DNA from: Chlorophyllum brunneum
Taxonomy: Eukaryota; Basidiomycota; Agaricomycetes; Agaricales; Agaricaceae
Assembly: GCA_963576785.1 (NCBI GenBank)
Contig: OY756144.1
Span: 2,790,001 to 2,854,000, forward strand
Direction: 5' to 3'
DNA: 64,000 nt
Notes under the pieces: model-generated
What the model saw: only the letters and a program-made list of their open reading frames with translations
What the model was told of the DNA's origin: nothing
Databases searched by the model: none
Made by a program: the position numbers and the translations under genes
Shown: one piece after another, positions 44,848 to 60,997 of the stretch
Position numbering within the stretch: position 1 is the stretch's first letter
Layout of the letters: each line of letters opens with the position of its first letter

Positions 44848-45931
44848 ATGAGACCGACACCTGCGCGCTTGCTCAACATTCTTGTTCCTGTTAAACGGTA
44901 CGTCTGTAGTATTCTCTTTGAAGTTTTAATGTTGTTGAAACTTGTGGATAGTGCAGTTGACTATGCGGTCAAGATCCGGGTTAACCCACAACAGACTGGG
45001 ATTGATACTAATGTTAAGCATTCTATGGTATGTTTGATTCTTTGTCTGCTTTGTTGTAATATTTTATTTTGGTTTAGAACCCTTTTGATGAGATTGGTGT
45101 GTGGTTTTTTTATGCACCCCGTGTATATACACTCACCCACGTCCAAAGCCATCGAAGAAGCCGTTCGTCTTCGTGAACGCCTCAAAGATGAAATAAAATC
45201 AATCAAAGCCATCACAATCGGTCCCTCCAAATCCCTCGATACCCTCCGTACCGCTCTAGCCATGGGAGCCGATTCCGCCATTCACATCGAAATACCCGAA
45301 TCCCCTGCACCAGAACCTCTAGCAATAGCAAAAACGCTTAGAGCTGTTATTGAAAAGGAGAAACATAATGGAGTTGGGGTTGATTTGGTGATTTTGGGGA
45401 AACAGGCGATTGATGATGATCTTGGGGTGACGGGACAGATGTTGGCGGGGTTACTTGGTTGGAGTCAGGCGACGTTTGCGAGTAAGTTGGATTTGGATGT
45501 TGGGAAGGGGGAGGCTGTTGTGGTTAGAGAGATTGATGGTGGTGCTGAGGAAGTGAGGTGTCGGTTGCCTTTGGTTTTGACTACGGATTTGAGGTGAGTG
45601 GTTTCGCCTTTGAAATGTTTTTTGATTTGAGTGATACCTTTTTGGTGATACCTTTTTTTATAGACTAAACGGTAAGCCTTCCCTCACTTCTCAGACATGC
45701 ATTCATGCTAAGATGGTTCTAGAACCTCGCTATGCTTCACTTCCGAATATCATGAAAGCCAAGAAGAAACCCGTGGAAAAACTCACAGCTTCGGATCTTG
45801 GAGTGGACTTGACACCTATTCTTGAAACTCTCAAAGTGACGGAACCTCCTCAACGCGTTGGTGGCGGCAAAGTAGAATCCGTAGACGAACTCGTGGCAAA
45901 ACTAAAGGAAGCTGGCATCACCGCTACCTAG
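44848..45931 (+). CDS. ETFB: electron-transfer flavoprotein beta subunit
   Basis: Mitochondrial matrix carrier that takes electrons from acyl-CoA dehydrogenases. The reading runs [11 protein letters not shown], then (intron) [29 protein letters not shown] and [20 protein letters not shown]. The family signature [20 protein letters not shown], the AMP/FAD-region [20 protein letters not shown] and [17 protein letters not shown] follow. A late intron joins TTDLRLN to [20 protein letters not shown]. The end is LKEAGITAT. Exon-by-exon junctions are in frame. The short N-terminus has no strong mitochondrial presequence, which is usual for this subunit. Confidence 0.93.
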
Positions 45932-46217
45932 ACCGAGACCCACGACATGTTTACCTCGTATTCCCCCGCTTTTAATAGGTGTTGAATATATCTGTTGATC
46001 CAGAACAGTGATGTCTGACTTTCTGCATAAGCCGAGTTTCGCACCTCTTGCACCTCGACGGACACCACCGAAGCCCCCGCACATCGCTGGTAGTTCTTTG
46101 GCTGAGTACACCCCCTAACTTTCATACCGCCCAAAATCACGTAACCCCCCAAACATAAAACGCACTAATCTTCATGTCAAGCGAGGGACGCTAAATCTTC
46201 GTTTGTTCATTCCTACC

Positions 46218-47554
46218 ATGACGGTCGCAAACGCTCTCAAACTTGCATGGTTACCCACCGAGCTGTGGTTCTACATACTCTCATTCATCACCGACAGAAA
46301 CGACCTCCGACATCTCTGTCTCGCTTCCAAAGTCCTTTTCCCCGAGTCCCGCCGACTGCTCTATCGCAATGTCCAGTTGAAAGGCAGAATGTCTATCATT
46401 CTCTGGATAGAAACCGTCCTCTCCTCCGAAATCCATGCTACACTCGTGTTTTCCATCACACTCCCCACACGCGCAAGTTTATCTGGTTACTATGAACGAG
46501 CGCTTGCAGAGCGTCTTGCGAGGTTGCCCAATCTCGTAGAGTTGAACATCAGTCATGCTATGACTTCCAACTCGAGAGACGCATACCTCGTTCCAAAGAT
46601 GTTGGAAGGATGTTCTACTTTTCTCAAGATATTCCGAAATGATCTCGAAGACACCAAGTTCAATCAAACACTCTTCGGATCATTCGGGTTCTACGAATCC
46701 CACTCCTTCATCGAAAACCTATATATTGCCAATCCCACCCTGCACAACATACTCCCTCACAATGAGATACCTACAAATATACTCCCTCAACTCAACACTC
46801 TTCACATTGAACATCTAGAACTTCTTCAAGCATTCCGTGCAAAGCCGATTCGAAGATTACGTATTGGAAGGGTCAACTTGACAAGACGGAACATTGACCA
46901 ATTGATAATTGGTTTAATGCCTTTTTGGAATACACTAGATTCACTGTGTGTTGGGTTATATGAGAGTGTTGCGGTGTCGAGATATGATAAAGCATTAACC
47001 GTGGCGGATTTCATCGAAGATTTGGCTGGAATTCACATGCCGAAATTGGTGCATTTGTGTATTCTTGCTGATGTGACTGTAGAGGTGCGCGTTCAATTTA
47101 TTTATTTTTCAAAAAATTGATTTTTTTCACTTTTTATCTAATGACGACCCTTTTTTTTTTGTAGCGGTTTGATTCTGAAGCGAATTCAACACGCCTTTTG
47201 GATTCCCTTCGGAATCTACCAAACTTGATCACACTCACATTCGGAACATCCCATCCAACACGTCGACAATGGGGTCATAGTAGTAATATCACATCCACCA
47301 CCACTGCGCACCTCGATTCTTTGTCGATTATCTCCACACCCGAAACGACGACGGCGTTCGCCGAGAAGGTGTTTAGCGTTTGTGAAGGATTAGAGAACGT
47401 TTCATTTGAATGGTCTTCTAGAAGTTCTTGTTTGGGGAGATCTGCGTTTGGTAAGGAGTCGTTGGGGTTTGTTAGAAGAAGCTCTGAAGGTGTGGTTTTG
47501 TGTTGCGATGATGACGATGATCGTGATGAATGTTATTGGGATTTTTTTGCGTAG
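46218..47554 (+). CDS. F-box-like protein
   Basis: Two exons joined by an intron of about 80 nt (GTGCGC to TTGTAG). The N-terminus has LAWLPTELWFYILSFITDRN and DLRHLCLASKVLFPESRRLL, the usual F-box-like opening of agaricomycete leucine-rich proteins. The body has leucine-rich segments such as LARLPNLVELNISHA and RLRIGRVNLTRRNIDQLI. The C-terminus ends in an acidic patch (CCDDDDDRDECYWDFFA). The start at 46218 is chosen over 46203 because of its better context. Target unknown. Confidence 0.7.
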
Positions 47555-48819
47555 ATTTAATTTTTGACCATATTATAGTTCGATTGAGACGTTTCTGAAG
47601 TTTTTTTTTACCCTTCCACTCAGCTCACAACCTATCATTGAGTGTAAACCTGGCCAGTCCGGGCTTCACTTACATTTTCTACTAAATGAGTACAGACAAC
47701 TGTAATATTCGGCAAATTATAAGAGTATACGTATACAGAAGCAGTTGGGAGAACAATGGTAAGAGGGAAAGGGAGGGTCTATCATATTAACGGCAATCTC
47801 TTGTTTATATAGTAGAGCCTGTCGCTCTCATTTGATTATGTCAGTTACGTGGTAAGCCGTTGAGCCAAACAAAATACACTGGGTTAGTACAAAAGTCAAA
47901 TCTTTTATTTTTTCTTCAAAAAACCCTGTTAGCTTGATCTTCGACTTCCGAACTCGGAACCGGAAAGAGACCAAACCTCAAGCAAAAAAAAATGGCATCA
48001 AATAAGTCGCCTGCTTCCTACCCGCGAAGTATCTAGCGTCGATAACCGAATCTGATTTGTTTTTTTTGGGTTGTCCGAGACCGGGTTATAATACCAGATC
48101 CAAACCCCCATGCGTAAAACGATTGTTTAACTCCACTTTCTCCAAACCTCTGTAGATCATCAGATGTGGATAAAAAGGATTTTCTGCGACAGACCCCCCT
48201 CTTAATAATCCAAATGGAATTTACTTCCCAATCCCTTGATAACTTCTGAAGCATCTACATAGCCGAATCTCGGGGACGTAAGTACCTCATTTCCAACGTC
48301 AGGACTCAGGACGCCACTACATAACGCCAGACCGCCGACGACTATCATAGGTTTTTGACGCATATACGTTTTGAATGGTGTTCTAAACATAAATTCCCCG
48401 CGTCATGTCATTTAAACTCATGATGCAATCTATCAAACTATCATCCCTGTATAGGAGCACCCAAAGTCGTAATGAACCCCAGAAAAGTAAGCAGCACACA
48501 AAGTAGTATTAACTCATTTTAGGTCGGTCATACAACGTTTCCCCCCCCCCCCACAGAGTTGGTGTCCTTCCCCGGCACGGATGATATTCTCCACAGAAAG
48601 AGAAGCAAAGGACGTTTGTTTTGTCGATCACTTCCAACTCCAATCATTTGAACGTGACATCGAGTTTCTGCGTCTGTGATGACCCCACTGAATGCTCATG
48701 TGAACGAACACCATGCGACAAAGAACTTCGACCTCGTTTTAGCCACGTTGGAGCGTGTATTTTATTTTTATTTTTCTTCTTGCCTGTGGCTATGGATGAT
48801 CCACAATCCACGAGCTGAC
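47555..48819. other. intergenic, 3' ends of two convergent genes
   Basis: No firm gene. A minus-strand frame at 48202-48390 begins MFRTPFKTYMRQKPMIVVGG and could be a small membrane protein, but no reliable second exon was found. A run of twelve C lies at 48541-48552. Confidence 0.4.
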
Positions 48820-51854
<3,035 letters not shown>

Positions 51855-52197
51855 TTAGGAAATGCCAAGGTTCTGTGACCTCGCGCCGAATGCTATCTGA
51901 GCGTTCGCTCCAGTAGAACAGCAATTTAATGCCCTTGTACACCCACGCCGCTGAGGTAAACTTTAGACAAACCTGATCCATAGCCGCGTTTCGACGACAA
52001 AGCAAGAATTGAGTTGGCCAACCTAATCAAAGTGCTATTGCGTACTCACGAATGAGATCCCTTTCGCTCTGTACGAGACGTTTTGAACCACCTGAATAAA
52101 ATAGATAAAATAAGTTTGGTCTCATCTATTCAAACTCCGACAGTGCGAACCTGTGACGATGAGCTGTAACGCCTTGATTCCTTATTCTGAAGTCCTC
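51855..52197. promoter_or_regulatory. shared divergent promoter region of AFG2 and PIG-T
   Basis: The two start codons are only 343 bp apart, so both promoters must lie here. I find no clear TATA box. Confidence 0.5.
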
Positions 52198-54107
52198 ATG
52201 AAGCTAGCCCTGCGCTGGCTTTTATTATTTTCTACTTGCTGCAATTTCACGTATGGATTAAATCAGGAATATTTTGACGAGAGTTTGAAGATATCCTCTC
52301 TGCAGGACGGCCGTATCTCTACTACTTTCTCGTTTGAAACCGTTCTAAAAGGCGCGTCGCCAAGAAATCCTCGTTCACTGGATGTCCCGGATGCATGTAC
52401 GTTCACGAGTCAACGTCTACAAATTAGCCAATCTAAGGTTTAACAGCTCAGCACTATGTTGTTTTCCCTTTGGCTCTAGGACAAATTCTCAGAGAATACG
52501 CGGTGACGGAACTGCACCTCACACTGAATGCTGGGAGCTGGGATTATGATCGTTGGGGTTATCCTGAAGAAAGCGGTGTGGGAACAGGAGCAGAACTATG
52601 GGCTTGGATGGGCGCTGGAGGGTCAATGAGGTACTTGCAGACCTTGGTGATTCAAGAGTCGTTCTGACACTTAGCAGCATAGACGATCGGTGGAAGGGTC
52701 TGCGCAACGCCCTGGCTGGTTTATTTTGCGCTTCCCTGGGGTTTCTCAACGAGCAGCGGACGACATCACCAACCCGTTCATACTTTCCCCAAGGCGTCCT
52801 TCCCGCCTGGGATAAGAACTCGACACACGAGTTGCGACATGCAACATTACCCTCGGAGCACGTCTGCACCGAAAATTTGACTCCATTCCTCAAATTATTG
52901 CCATGCAAATCATTATCAGGGATAGCGGGTCTTTTAAATCCCCATCGTATTTTTGACGCGGATTGGCACGGAATGGGTATCCATGTTCTGTGGCTTGGCG
53001 AAGCTGGAATCAAAGTTCGTCTATCATTTCAGAGCGTGATGGACCCCCTGCGCTCCTCCACTAGCAAGAAACAGGGTATGTTGAAGGCATCTCTCACGGA
53101 CCTGCCGCTAATAAAGCCAAGATTGGTCTTTCCAGTCCCTATTCGGTCATTCTATTGAGAGGAGCTGTCCGGCCGCAAATTCGAGCACCATTCGGGTGGC
53201 ACTACCGAATTCGCAGCCTTACAGTATTTCACCCGAACCTCTTGAGATTGTTGGGCAGAAAGCCCATTATGACGTACTCTCGGGTAAACTACTTCTCAAA
53301 GGGTTCACCACGAGGACTCAGTTAATGATGTACCCAGCACACGAACCACTGAATATTGCCATGAGCTGGCAAGATGATTTCCAGTATCGTACGTTCAAGC
53401 TTTACAGAGTATTCTTGCTGTTGACACCCCTTTAGCTCCATCGTTCGAGACTTCAGTCCCCATCTCCGTTGTTCGAACCCTCAGAGGCTTTACGCAAGCA
53501 AATGGAAAACTATCCCTGGTTTTGAGGAACCACCAATTGGTACCACAATCATTCATCTATCTTGAGACAATGCCATGGCTTGTTCAGTTCCATTTGCATA
53601 CTCTGCAGGCTCGTATTGATAGTCATCTTCGTGGTTAGTAATGATATCACCGTTTGTCCTACGTCACTCAATGGCCTTTTAGACGACATCATCTCCGGTA
53701 TTTCCTATACCGCGGCTGTTCCTCATTCACGACCCACTACATTCCAAGCGGTACTTCGTCTGCCACCCGAGAGCGTGACCCACCTGACCATGGATGTGGA
53801 CAAAGCGTTCCTACGTTATACCGAGCACCCACCCGATGCACAGCGAGGATGGGACCTACCTCCTGCAGTTTTGATACCCGTTGTATCTGATGCCGAGAAC
53901 AACAGCACCCACCTGTCTAACCAATACCGGTTGGGTCAACCCATTTACACGTCTACACTACTCGTCGACGTCGCCACTCCCGATTTTAGCATGCCCTATA
54001 ACGTCATCATTTTTACCTGCTCGCTTGTTGCCTTTATTTTTGGCAGTATCTTCAACTTGCTGACAAGAAAGTTTGTTGTATTACACCTAGATTCAGATCA
54101 ACAATAA
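52198..54107 (+). CDS. GPI16: GPI transamidase subunit PIG-T
   Basis: Subunit of the ER complex that attaches GPI anchors to proteins. The start MKLALRWLLLFSTCCNFTYG is a signal peptide; an ATG 13 codons upstream is less likely. Conserved family blocks in order: LNQEYFDESLKISSLQDGRI, VTELHLTLNAGSWDYDRWGY, GVGTGAELWAWM, HIERS-like SIERSCPAANSSTIRVALP, ETMPWLVQFHLHTL, then MDVDKAFLRYTEHPPDAQRG and WDLPPAVLIPV. One C-terminal membrane helix (NVIIFTCSLVAFIFGSIFNL) and a short lysine-containing tail end it. Several short introns are in frame. Confidence 0.9.
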
Positions 54108-57100
54108 TGAAGATATATTACTTGCCTATCTTCGACGCTATTCAATATTACTTCATTTGGTACCGCGTATGTATTCGGTGTAGGATTGGGCAGATGTTGT
54201 ATAGGTGCGGCTAGACTCCGATCCCGGGTTATGTCCAATTGTGGTTCAAAGCCCCCCGGTCATGCACGATGAACTCCGACCCAGAGAAGCGTATCGAACT
54301 GCTCAGGTAAAGGTACAGCTCTTGAGAGAAGACCTTAAGGCCGCAGCCCTTGTTCCCCACTAACTGATGATAACGTCCGCGATGCTCAGGGCTTCTCGAA
54401 GTGATGAAGAAGCCGATGCATGGGTAACCCGCGTCGGCTTCTCTATCTCTATTCTCCCTTATCGTCAACTAGGTCATGTTGGATGCGAAATAATGGTAAC
54501 GTAGATTTTCTTCCCGCGGGGAGTAGTGCATGGTATCTTTCTTATCACAAGGGCCTCGGACGAGAGATAGTAGAGACTTTTGCGTTCAAAGAACGCTCCG
54601 CCAGGAGTAAAGGTTGATTATCTCCCCATCACAACTCCATTATCGATGGAACACGTTTGATGGAGAAAGTCTTCGCTGCGAACCAAAAGGTGAAGACGGT
54701 CCCAGTACCAACGCAGGTCCAGAATAATATATCTCGGGAATCCGAGGCTTTCGGGGGAGGATCTCTTGGTTGAACCCAAAGCGGCTCACCAAAAAAAAAA
54801 GAGAGATTGCAGCAGGGAAAAATCTACTTCCTAGATCCCATGTTGAAATGTTGACGGGAGCTTCCTCATGAGAAGTGTTCGCACGAGATGGCGAGAGGCG
54901 TATTTAATTGACTGAACGAGTCGCGTCACATTTTTGCCCGTATGAGGCAATGAAACGAGAGGGAGAACAAGACTAGCGAATTTCTGATGGGACCATCTGG
55001 TGCTGTTCTTTATCAGCTTGGCCGTGCTATTATAACCCCGGAGGCCCAGATCCTCCTAGGTCTCCTTCAGAACCGACCATCAAGGAAAGCGGAGCTCAAA
55101 ATGAAAGCGCGTCAGTTTAACAATTGGGTGGGATCCGGTATTAAGTTTATCGACGTCGAGAACAACAGCAACACGATACTTATGAGAAAGCAAATCGTCA
55201 AGCGAAAGCAAGAATGAAAGGTAAGGCAACAATACAAATTCTTATTTGACATGATGGGAAAATAGATGATGGGGGGGTCACATGTGATCAACAAGCGTAA
55301 ACATCGGAACGGGAGGGGGGGACGAATTCACAATCCGTGACCATTCATCGTTTTCATTACAGATGGTAGATCTCACGCCAGGCTCCAGCGGCCAGACGGG
55401 TTACTCTTACCAGAACAGAAGTGGTTACTGATGACCCGGAACTCTTCACCTTACCAAATAGTCCCATGCCCCATCTTGCGGATTGACTGCTTCTGAATCT
55501 GCAATAAACAGCAAGTTGCAAGGCTGTGGAAATTGCCACCCTGTCAACAGTATTTTAACGACCGCGATTTCGGGTTCTTGGATCCCTACCCCTCTCCCCC
55601 ACCCCCAGTCTCTCCATTCTACTGCTCTCGACTAGACCTTTTGGTTAATACTACCATAATCGCTATCTCTCTCTCAAAGTCGAAACATGTGCCAACGAAA
55701 AGCGTATGTGGATCCCCCCCTGTACTACTTTTGTGTAGGGTATTTCATTAACGTGGATCATAGTGAAGGGACGTTGTGGTTGACATGTGGAGTGGGCTCC
55801 CTCCATCCATTCTCGTTCCGCGCGTTGTTGAAACTTGTATTTCCAGCATTTCCAACGACACATGATCACAGCTATCTATGATTGCATGTCTACTAATTGT
55901 GAACAAAGTTATGTCCATCCTAAAGAGTGTCGTAGTCGGGCATGCATCAAGGTACGTTGTGATTGAATGCAACTTAGAACGACCGCGGCTGACCCAAATG
56001 ATAGGTCTATGGACCTGACGTCCAGCACATAATTGATAGAGTAGAAGACAGGTGTCTGCAATGTCAGTGGCAGGAACAAAAGGCAGCAGCACAAGCGCAG
56101 AGAAACGCATGACCTTTACCCCCCAAACCCGAACCTTTCACTACAGCTTACTCTCTCATTGTAATATCGGATACCCATGTCCCTGTATTATAGTCCTTTT
56201 CGTGTATATTGTAAACCTCGTGCCTTATTTCATTCGATGACGCGTGTTATGGCTTGTCCCGGAAGCAAAGAACCGATGAGCAATGATCTGGTGATCTTGC
56301 TGTTACCAGGAAGTTAGATCATGGGAGATCACATTGGACCTCGTGTCCTCATTCTTTCTACAACCGGCCGTCACGCAATTCCTCGATTGATCAAAGTCGT
56401 CTCTATGACGTAGTTGGTTATTTAGAAATTCCACGATAACAACAATTGAAAATGTTCCACTATTATATAGTTTGAAGGGCTTGGCTCATTGTCTTTATAA
56501 TGAGTCAAGTATTGATACCGGCTCTGTGACAGCGGCCTTCGAAGTGTAACAGAATAAATTATCAAGCTATATATCAAGCATGGGTTTGACGTAGAGGCCG
56601 TATATACAAGCGATGTCTTTTCAACCCAGAGTTCCTTTGTCATGTGGCGTAAATTCGATTCTTCCAATCGTTCTCCACGAGAGTGTCACTGTTCTTTACT
56701 TGACCTGCAGGGATGCTGGGGCACAACTATTGAAGCATAGAAAATGATCCTGATTCACTATCATACACGCGATTACGATCGACAAATGGGCCTATCAAAC
56801 GGGTACCGGCTGGTCCGCAAATTACTCTGTTCACAAGTCATCTGCTAGAAAAAAAAGATGTGGAACCCAACATTTACCAGTACTACGGGCGAACTCTGCT
56901 CGAAAATCAGGACTTCATGCAGCCTTGCTCACACAACGTTTCGCGGCCCGACAGTGCTTCTGTCGATCAAGGCACTGAAAACAGTCTGATATCTCCGACA
57001 AGGATGGCTTTCGTGCTTCGGGAAGACTTCTTGGATGAAAAAAAGGGGGTGAGCCTTACCAAAGGCTTGAGAAGGCGGCTCTGATCACTGAACAAAGCAA

Positions 57101-57321
57101 GTCAATGCCACTGCTCCGGCGGGGAGGTAGCATTACTCTCGGTTATTCATCCCCCGGTGTTCCTCACATCTCGAAACTGTTAATGCACACTGTGAAGCAC
57201 TGCAGCACTACTGAAGTCCCGTGATCACATGATCTGAGTCGCAGTTCGTGGTACGCCAAACAGAACCAAACAGAAATTCCTGCTCCCCGACCCATTCCGA
57301 CCGTCGTTCGCTACATCCACC
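54108..57321. other. gene-poor stretch of 3.2 kb
   Basis: I support no gene. Short open frames at 54420-54617, 54987-55217 and 56860-57084 have no recognisable product and no clear splice context. The region just before 57322 must hold the promoter of the ATP synthase subunit gene. Confidence 0.4.
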
Positions 57322-57775
57322 ATGCACGCTTCACTCATTCGTCGTCAGCTTGGAGGTCTTGTGCCTCCAAAGATTGCTACTCCAAAGCTTGTGGTATGCC
57401 TCAGAATTTTGTGAAGCTATGAAAAGGTTTACTGACGTGGTTGAACAGTCTGGAGGTTCTGGTGCTGGCCTCGGTCCTCTTGTAGACTTCTACTCCAAAC
57501 TTCCAAAAGGTCGTACCGTGCCGCGCGTGAGTGGTATCAAAGGCCGCTTCTTCAATGGCAAGAACGCGTCTGGTGTTCCCCTCGTCGCTCTCATCGTCAC
57601 CATTTTCGGTATCAGCTACACCCTCGACTACAATAGTAAGTCTTCCTTGTATTGGTGTGAACGAGTATTCTCATCATGAATCTACTTAGTGCACTTGAGT
57701 ACGACCTTTCCCGCTTTAGTCCATGGAATCATTCTCACTCTCACTTTAGAACACCACAAGAATCACGCCCATTAA
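57322..57775 (+). CDS. ATP17: mitochondrial ATP synthase subunit f
   Basis: Three exons. The product starts MHASLIRRQLGGLVPPKIAT, typical of the fungal subunit, then PKLV, and after the first intron SGGSGAGLGPLVDFYSKLPK. It continues VPRVSGIKGRFFNGKNASG and a single membrane helix, VALIVTIFGISYTLDY. A second intron (GTAAGT to TTTAG) joins to a short exon that gives HHKNHAH before TAA at 57773-57775. Length is about 95 residues, as expected. It belongs to the membrane Fo sector and helps form the dimer interface. Chosen ATG is in a good context (CACCATGCACG). Confidence 0.88.
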
Positions 57776-59110
57776 ATTATGATCGTAGCTCTGGGAGTTT
57801 AGGAGCGCCAGCAGCAGTCTGGGGTGGTGTTTTTGACATAGAGTTACCTGCAAAATGGATTTTTAATTTTCTGCCAGCAACACATAGACAAAGGAGATGG
57901 TGATATTCTATGATTGGTGTGCGGCGCTTGGTCGGACTAGAAGAACGCGAAGAACTCTTAAGCCCAATGGCATCCATCTATGAAGAAGCGGACTCTTAGA
58001 ACCAGAACTTCGGCATGCAGGTAGCTCAACGGGGAGCTCGCTATTTCTTTCTTTCTCACCCACCTGGCCATATCAATGGGTCATCACCAACATATTCGTT
58101 TCAAAACGACGCGTCCCATGTTCAAATGTCATTGCGTCAAATCGACTTCGACTATCCCTCATTGGCCACGCCACTCCAGTGGATTGTGCGCAGTTGTTCA
58201 ATATCACTGATCATCTCTCCGCAGACACTGGACTCACCCGTTAGTGCCCCAGCTGACTCGTCACAAGGATATCATTGCTTGTTGTTCAAAACAGGCAGAA
58301 ACTACGGCCAGCTCTCAGGGAGGTGGTCAGAAAGTGAATATACGTACTAAAACTTGCACTCGCGTTCCCACTCCCAGCTCGCGCGTGTTCTAAGCGAACA
58401 TTAGTCTCATCATGATTTTCCTCATGCATCAAAGCACATAGGCTTGGTTTTCATATTCAATGTGCTCCCCACAATCACAGAACGCCGGTGGTCACTCGGG
58501 CTTCTTGCGACCATACATCCCTTCAAAGAATCAGCTCAGTTGTCTGCTTCTGAAAGAAACGCCTTCGCGTCATGGTCTAGTCTTCAATCCACGTGCCCAC
58601 TAGTCAGGGAAGCGAGATGGTAATATAGTCATTTATCTCGCTAATTCACGACAGAAATTGAGATTCATTCTCGGACCTTGAATTGAGTAAGAAGATTGAA
58701 AGATTGTTCGAAATCGAAGGACTACAGCAGTGAAGTCATACAAGCTAGTAGTGTCTACCAAGTCTAATCTAGCCTCAGTGTGTGTTCCATGAACCGACGC
58801 CATCGAGGCAGCAGGATCAAACTACATTACAATTTCTTTCACGTACAGTGATTGGGTATCCAGATCCAGACACTGACAATGACGATCTTCGGTTTTTGTC
58901 CACCACACTCCACGCCTTTAAGCTGCCTGGCCTATTTCTATTGGACCTGGGCACGATTTTCGGTCACCCTTTTCTGCCTTTACAGGAGTGGGATCTTCCA
59001 CCATTCTTTCGACTACTCTCGTGACGGAGATCCCTCGTTCCGGGTCCATATTCTCGGATACCGGTGACTTTCCTTCCGTCTCGTAGCCAGACGACAGATA
59101 TGTGTCTAGC
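57776..59110. other. intergenic, 3' of ATP synthase subunit f
   Basis: No supported gene. Short frames at 58015-58350 and 58782-59024 have no known product. Confidence 0.4.
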
Positions 59111-60997
59111 TCAAAGACACCTGTACTTGTCTGTAGTAGAGTGGTGATGACGTATAAGCAAAAGCTTGTAAATCAAAGGTTGATTCCGGTGCAGGACTCA
59201 CAACTTGGCGGTTAGCTTGAAGCTGATGAGAAAGCTGCATCGGACAAGGTAAAGGATACATTTCATAACGAGATTCATGGTCCATACCTTCCCATTGATG
59301 GTGACTTGTCGCTGAGACCCGGAGACCTGGTCTCCGAAGAGAACATTATGGGTGCCATTGGGATTACCGGCAAGATTGTTCCATCCCGCACGGGCATTCA
59401 ACCTATTTTCGGAAATAAGATTTTATGAACGAGAAGTCCCCCCTGAATATTCCCAGCTTACGTGCACAGAAGAGAGTTGGTGTATAGTTTCGAGAGAGCA
59501 AAATCCCAAATGAAGTTGCTGCCAAAATCAATATGAACAAAGACCGGTCTCATATCAAACTGCATCCCAAAAATACTTACAGCGTCGTTTTCTAAACTCG
59601 TGATCAGTCTCGGCAACTATAATTTGGGAAGACAACCTACTGGTGCAAGAACGAAGATGATCACGTCGGCTGCCGCCGAGACCGCTGTTATGGCACCAGT
59701 CTGGATGGTTACTGTGAGAGGTCAGAATTATGGACTAGTTCGAGAAGTCGAAAATCCAGGCTCCCAACTTACATTTCATAATCCTGCTGATCTGATCATC
59801 TGTGCTCTTGAATCCTGTCTTTCGTTGATACTAAATCATGGCGGCGTCAGTCGGATCTGTAGTCTAGAGGTTGCTCAGGATCCTACCAAAGACCAAACTA
59901 GGGAGGCCGTGATGACGACGTCCCCAGCAGCTGAAGATGCCAACCAAGTAATCACAGCACCATGGAACTGCTGAAGTCTTGCAAACTCTGGAATAAGTGA
60001 CACCGAGACCGTGGTGGCGATTCCCCCAACTGAGAAAAAACCCATCAATCCAAGATCCAACTTGCCTATAAGTGGTTCGCTCACCGAGTGCGCACAGAGC
60101 GAAGAAGATGATAGAGGACGTTATGAATGTTGATTTGTTGATCACTTGGATCCTCCAAGCCATGAATAATTGAACAGGCGTTGAGATCATGACCTGCGAA
60201 AGAATATTTTTTTAGTCAGCCTTCATCTGAATAAATTCCAAAGTACGCACGGTGACAATGGGATCTATGAAGATCAGACAAATCAGACCGCCGAACGAGA
60301 AAGCGGACATGTGGCGCTCATAGCTTACCGGCATCCAACACTATTGATCAGAAAAAAGAATTCATATGGCATGAGGCTCCAAGGTATGTATCTTTGAAAA
60401 ACGAACGCACTGAGGGGAGCGACCGTGATAGCTCGTAGAGTTCCTATGGAGAAGTTAATGTTCAGAAAAGATGTCATTGTGGACAGATGAATATAATATA
60501 CCAAAGCGCTTAATCAAGGGTTCGTACATCATTCCGATATCAAACCCGGTGTTCAAAGTCTCGAGAAGGAAAAGGTATAGTACCTAAAAGCGCATCTCGT
60601 GAGTACCGAGCGGGGTAGCAGACCGGTGAAACCGTACAAAATACCGGATCCACAAGGGATCTCTGACAGGCACTGTCCTTGAGCACAACGACATTTGGAG
60701 GAGGGGGTCCATGGTTTACCTTTTGTAAGTCTGGTAGTAAATGAAGGACTAGGCAAGGGTCAGGGTTTGATTATCATGGGTTTTGCCGGCCAGGGCCTCA
60801 CCTGCACAATCAGAATCTGTCGTTGTTTTAAAGTTAGAGGCCATTCAAGTCCAATCGAACGTCACATACGCCATAAAGAATGGTGTTGGCGAAAACGCCG
60901 ATAAGCATAGGGCCGAGGCTGTATAAGCCGTCGTATTAATGCGGGGAAAGTTAGAATCAGGAAAAATCGTGCCGTACAGGAGTTCAGTGCTAGGCAT
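59111..60997 (-). CDS. DUF6534-family membrane protein with micro-exons
   Basis: Multi-pass membrane protein of a large mushroom family of unknown function. Splicing by eye gives a complete chain: MPSTELLLGPMLIGVFANTI, LYGILIVQ, SFIYYQTYKR, DPLWIRYFVLYLFLLETLN, TGFDIGMMYEPLIKRFGTLR, AITVAPLMLDADPIVTVMIS, TPVQLFMAWRIQVINKSTF, IATTVSVSLIPEFARLQQFH, GAVITWLASSAAGDVVITAS, then GAITAVSAAADVIIFVLAP and SKLYTNSLLCTLNARAGW. About a dozen introns are needed, and three exons are only 12-15 nt. The C-terminal end is uncertain; the last exon may stop at 59198 or run to 59111. Its start at 60997 follows from the first splice. Confidence 0.82.

Noticed and set aside
48202..48390. Possible small mitochondrial membrane protein
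   Set aside because: The hydrophobic start is suggestive, but no second exon with good splice sites continues it.
57777..57977. Minus-strand frame overlapping the ATP synthase subunit f region
   Set aside because: It overlaps the 3' end of a well-supported gene and has no recognisable product.
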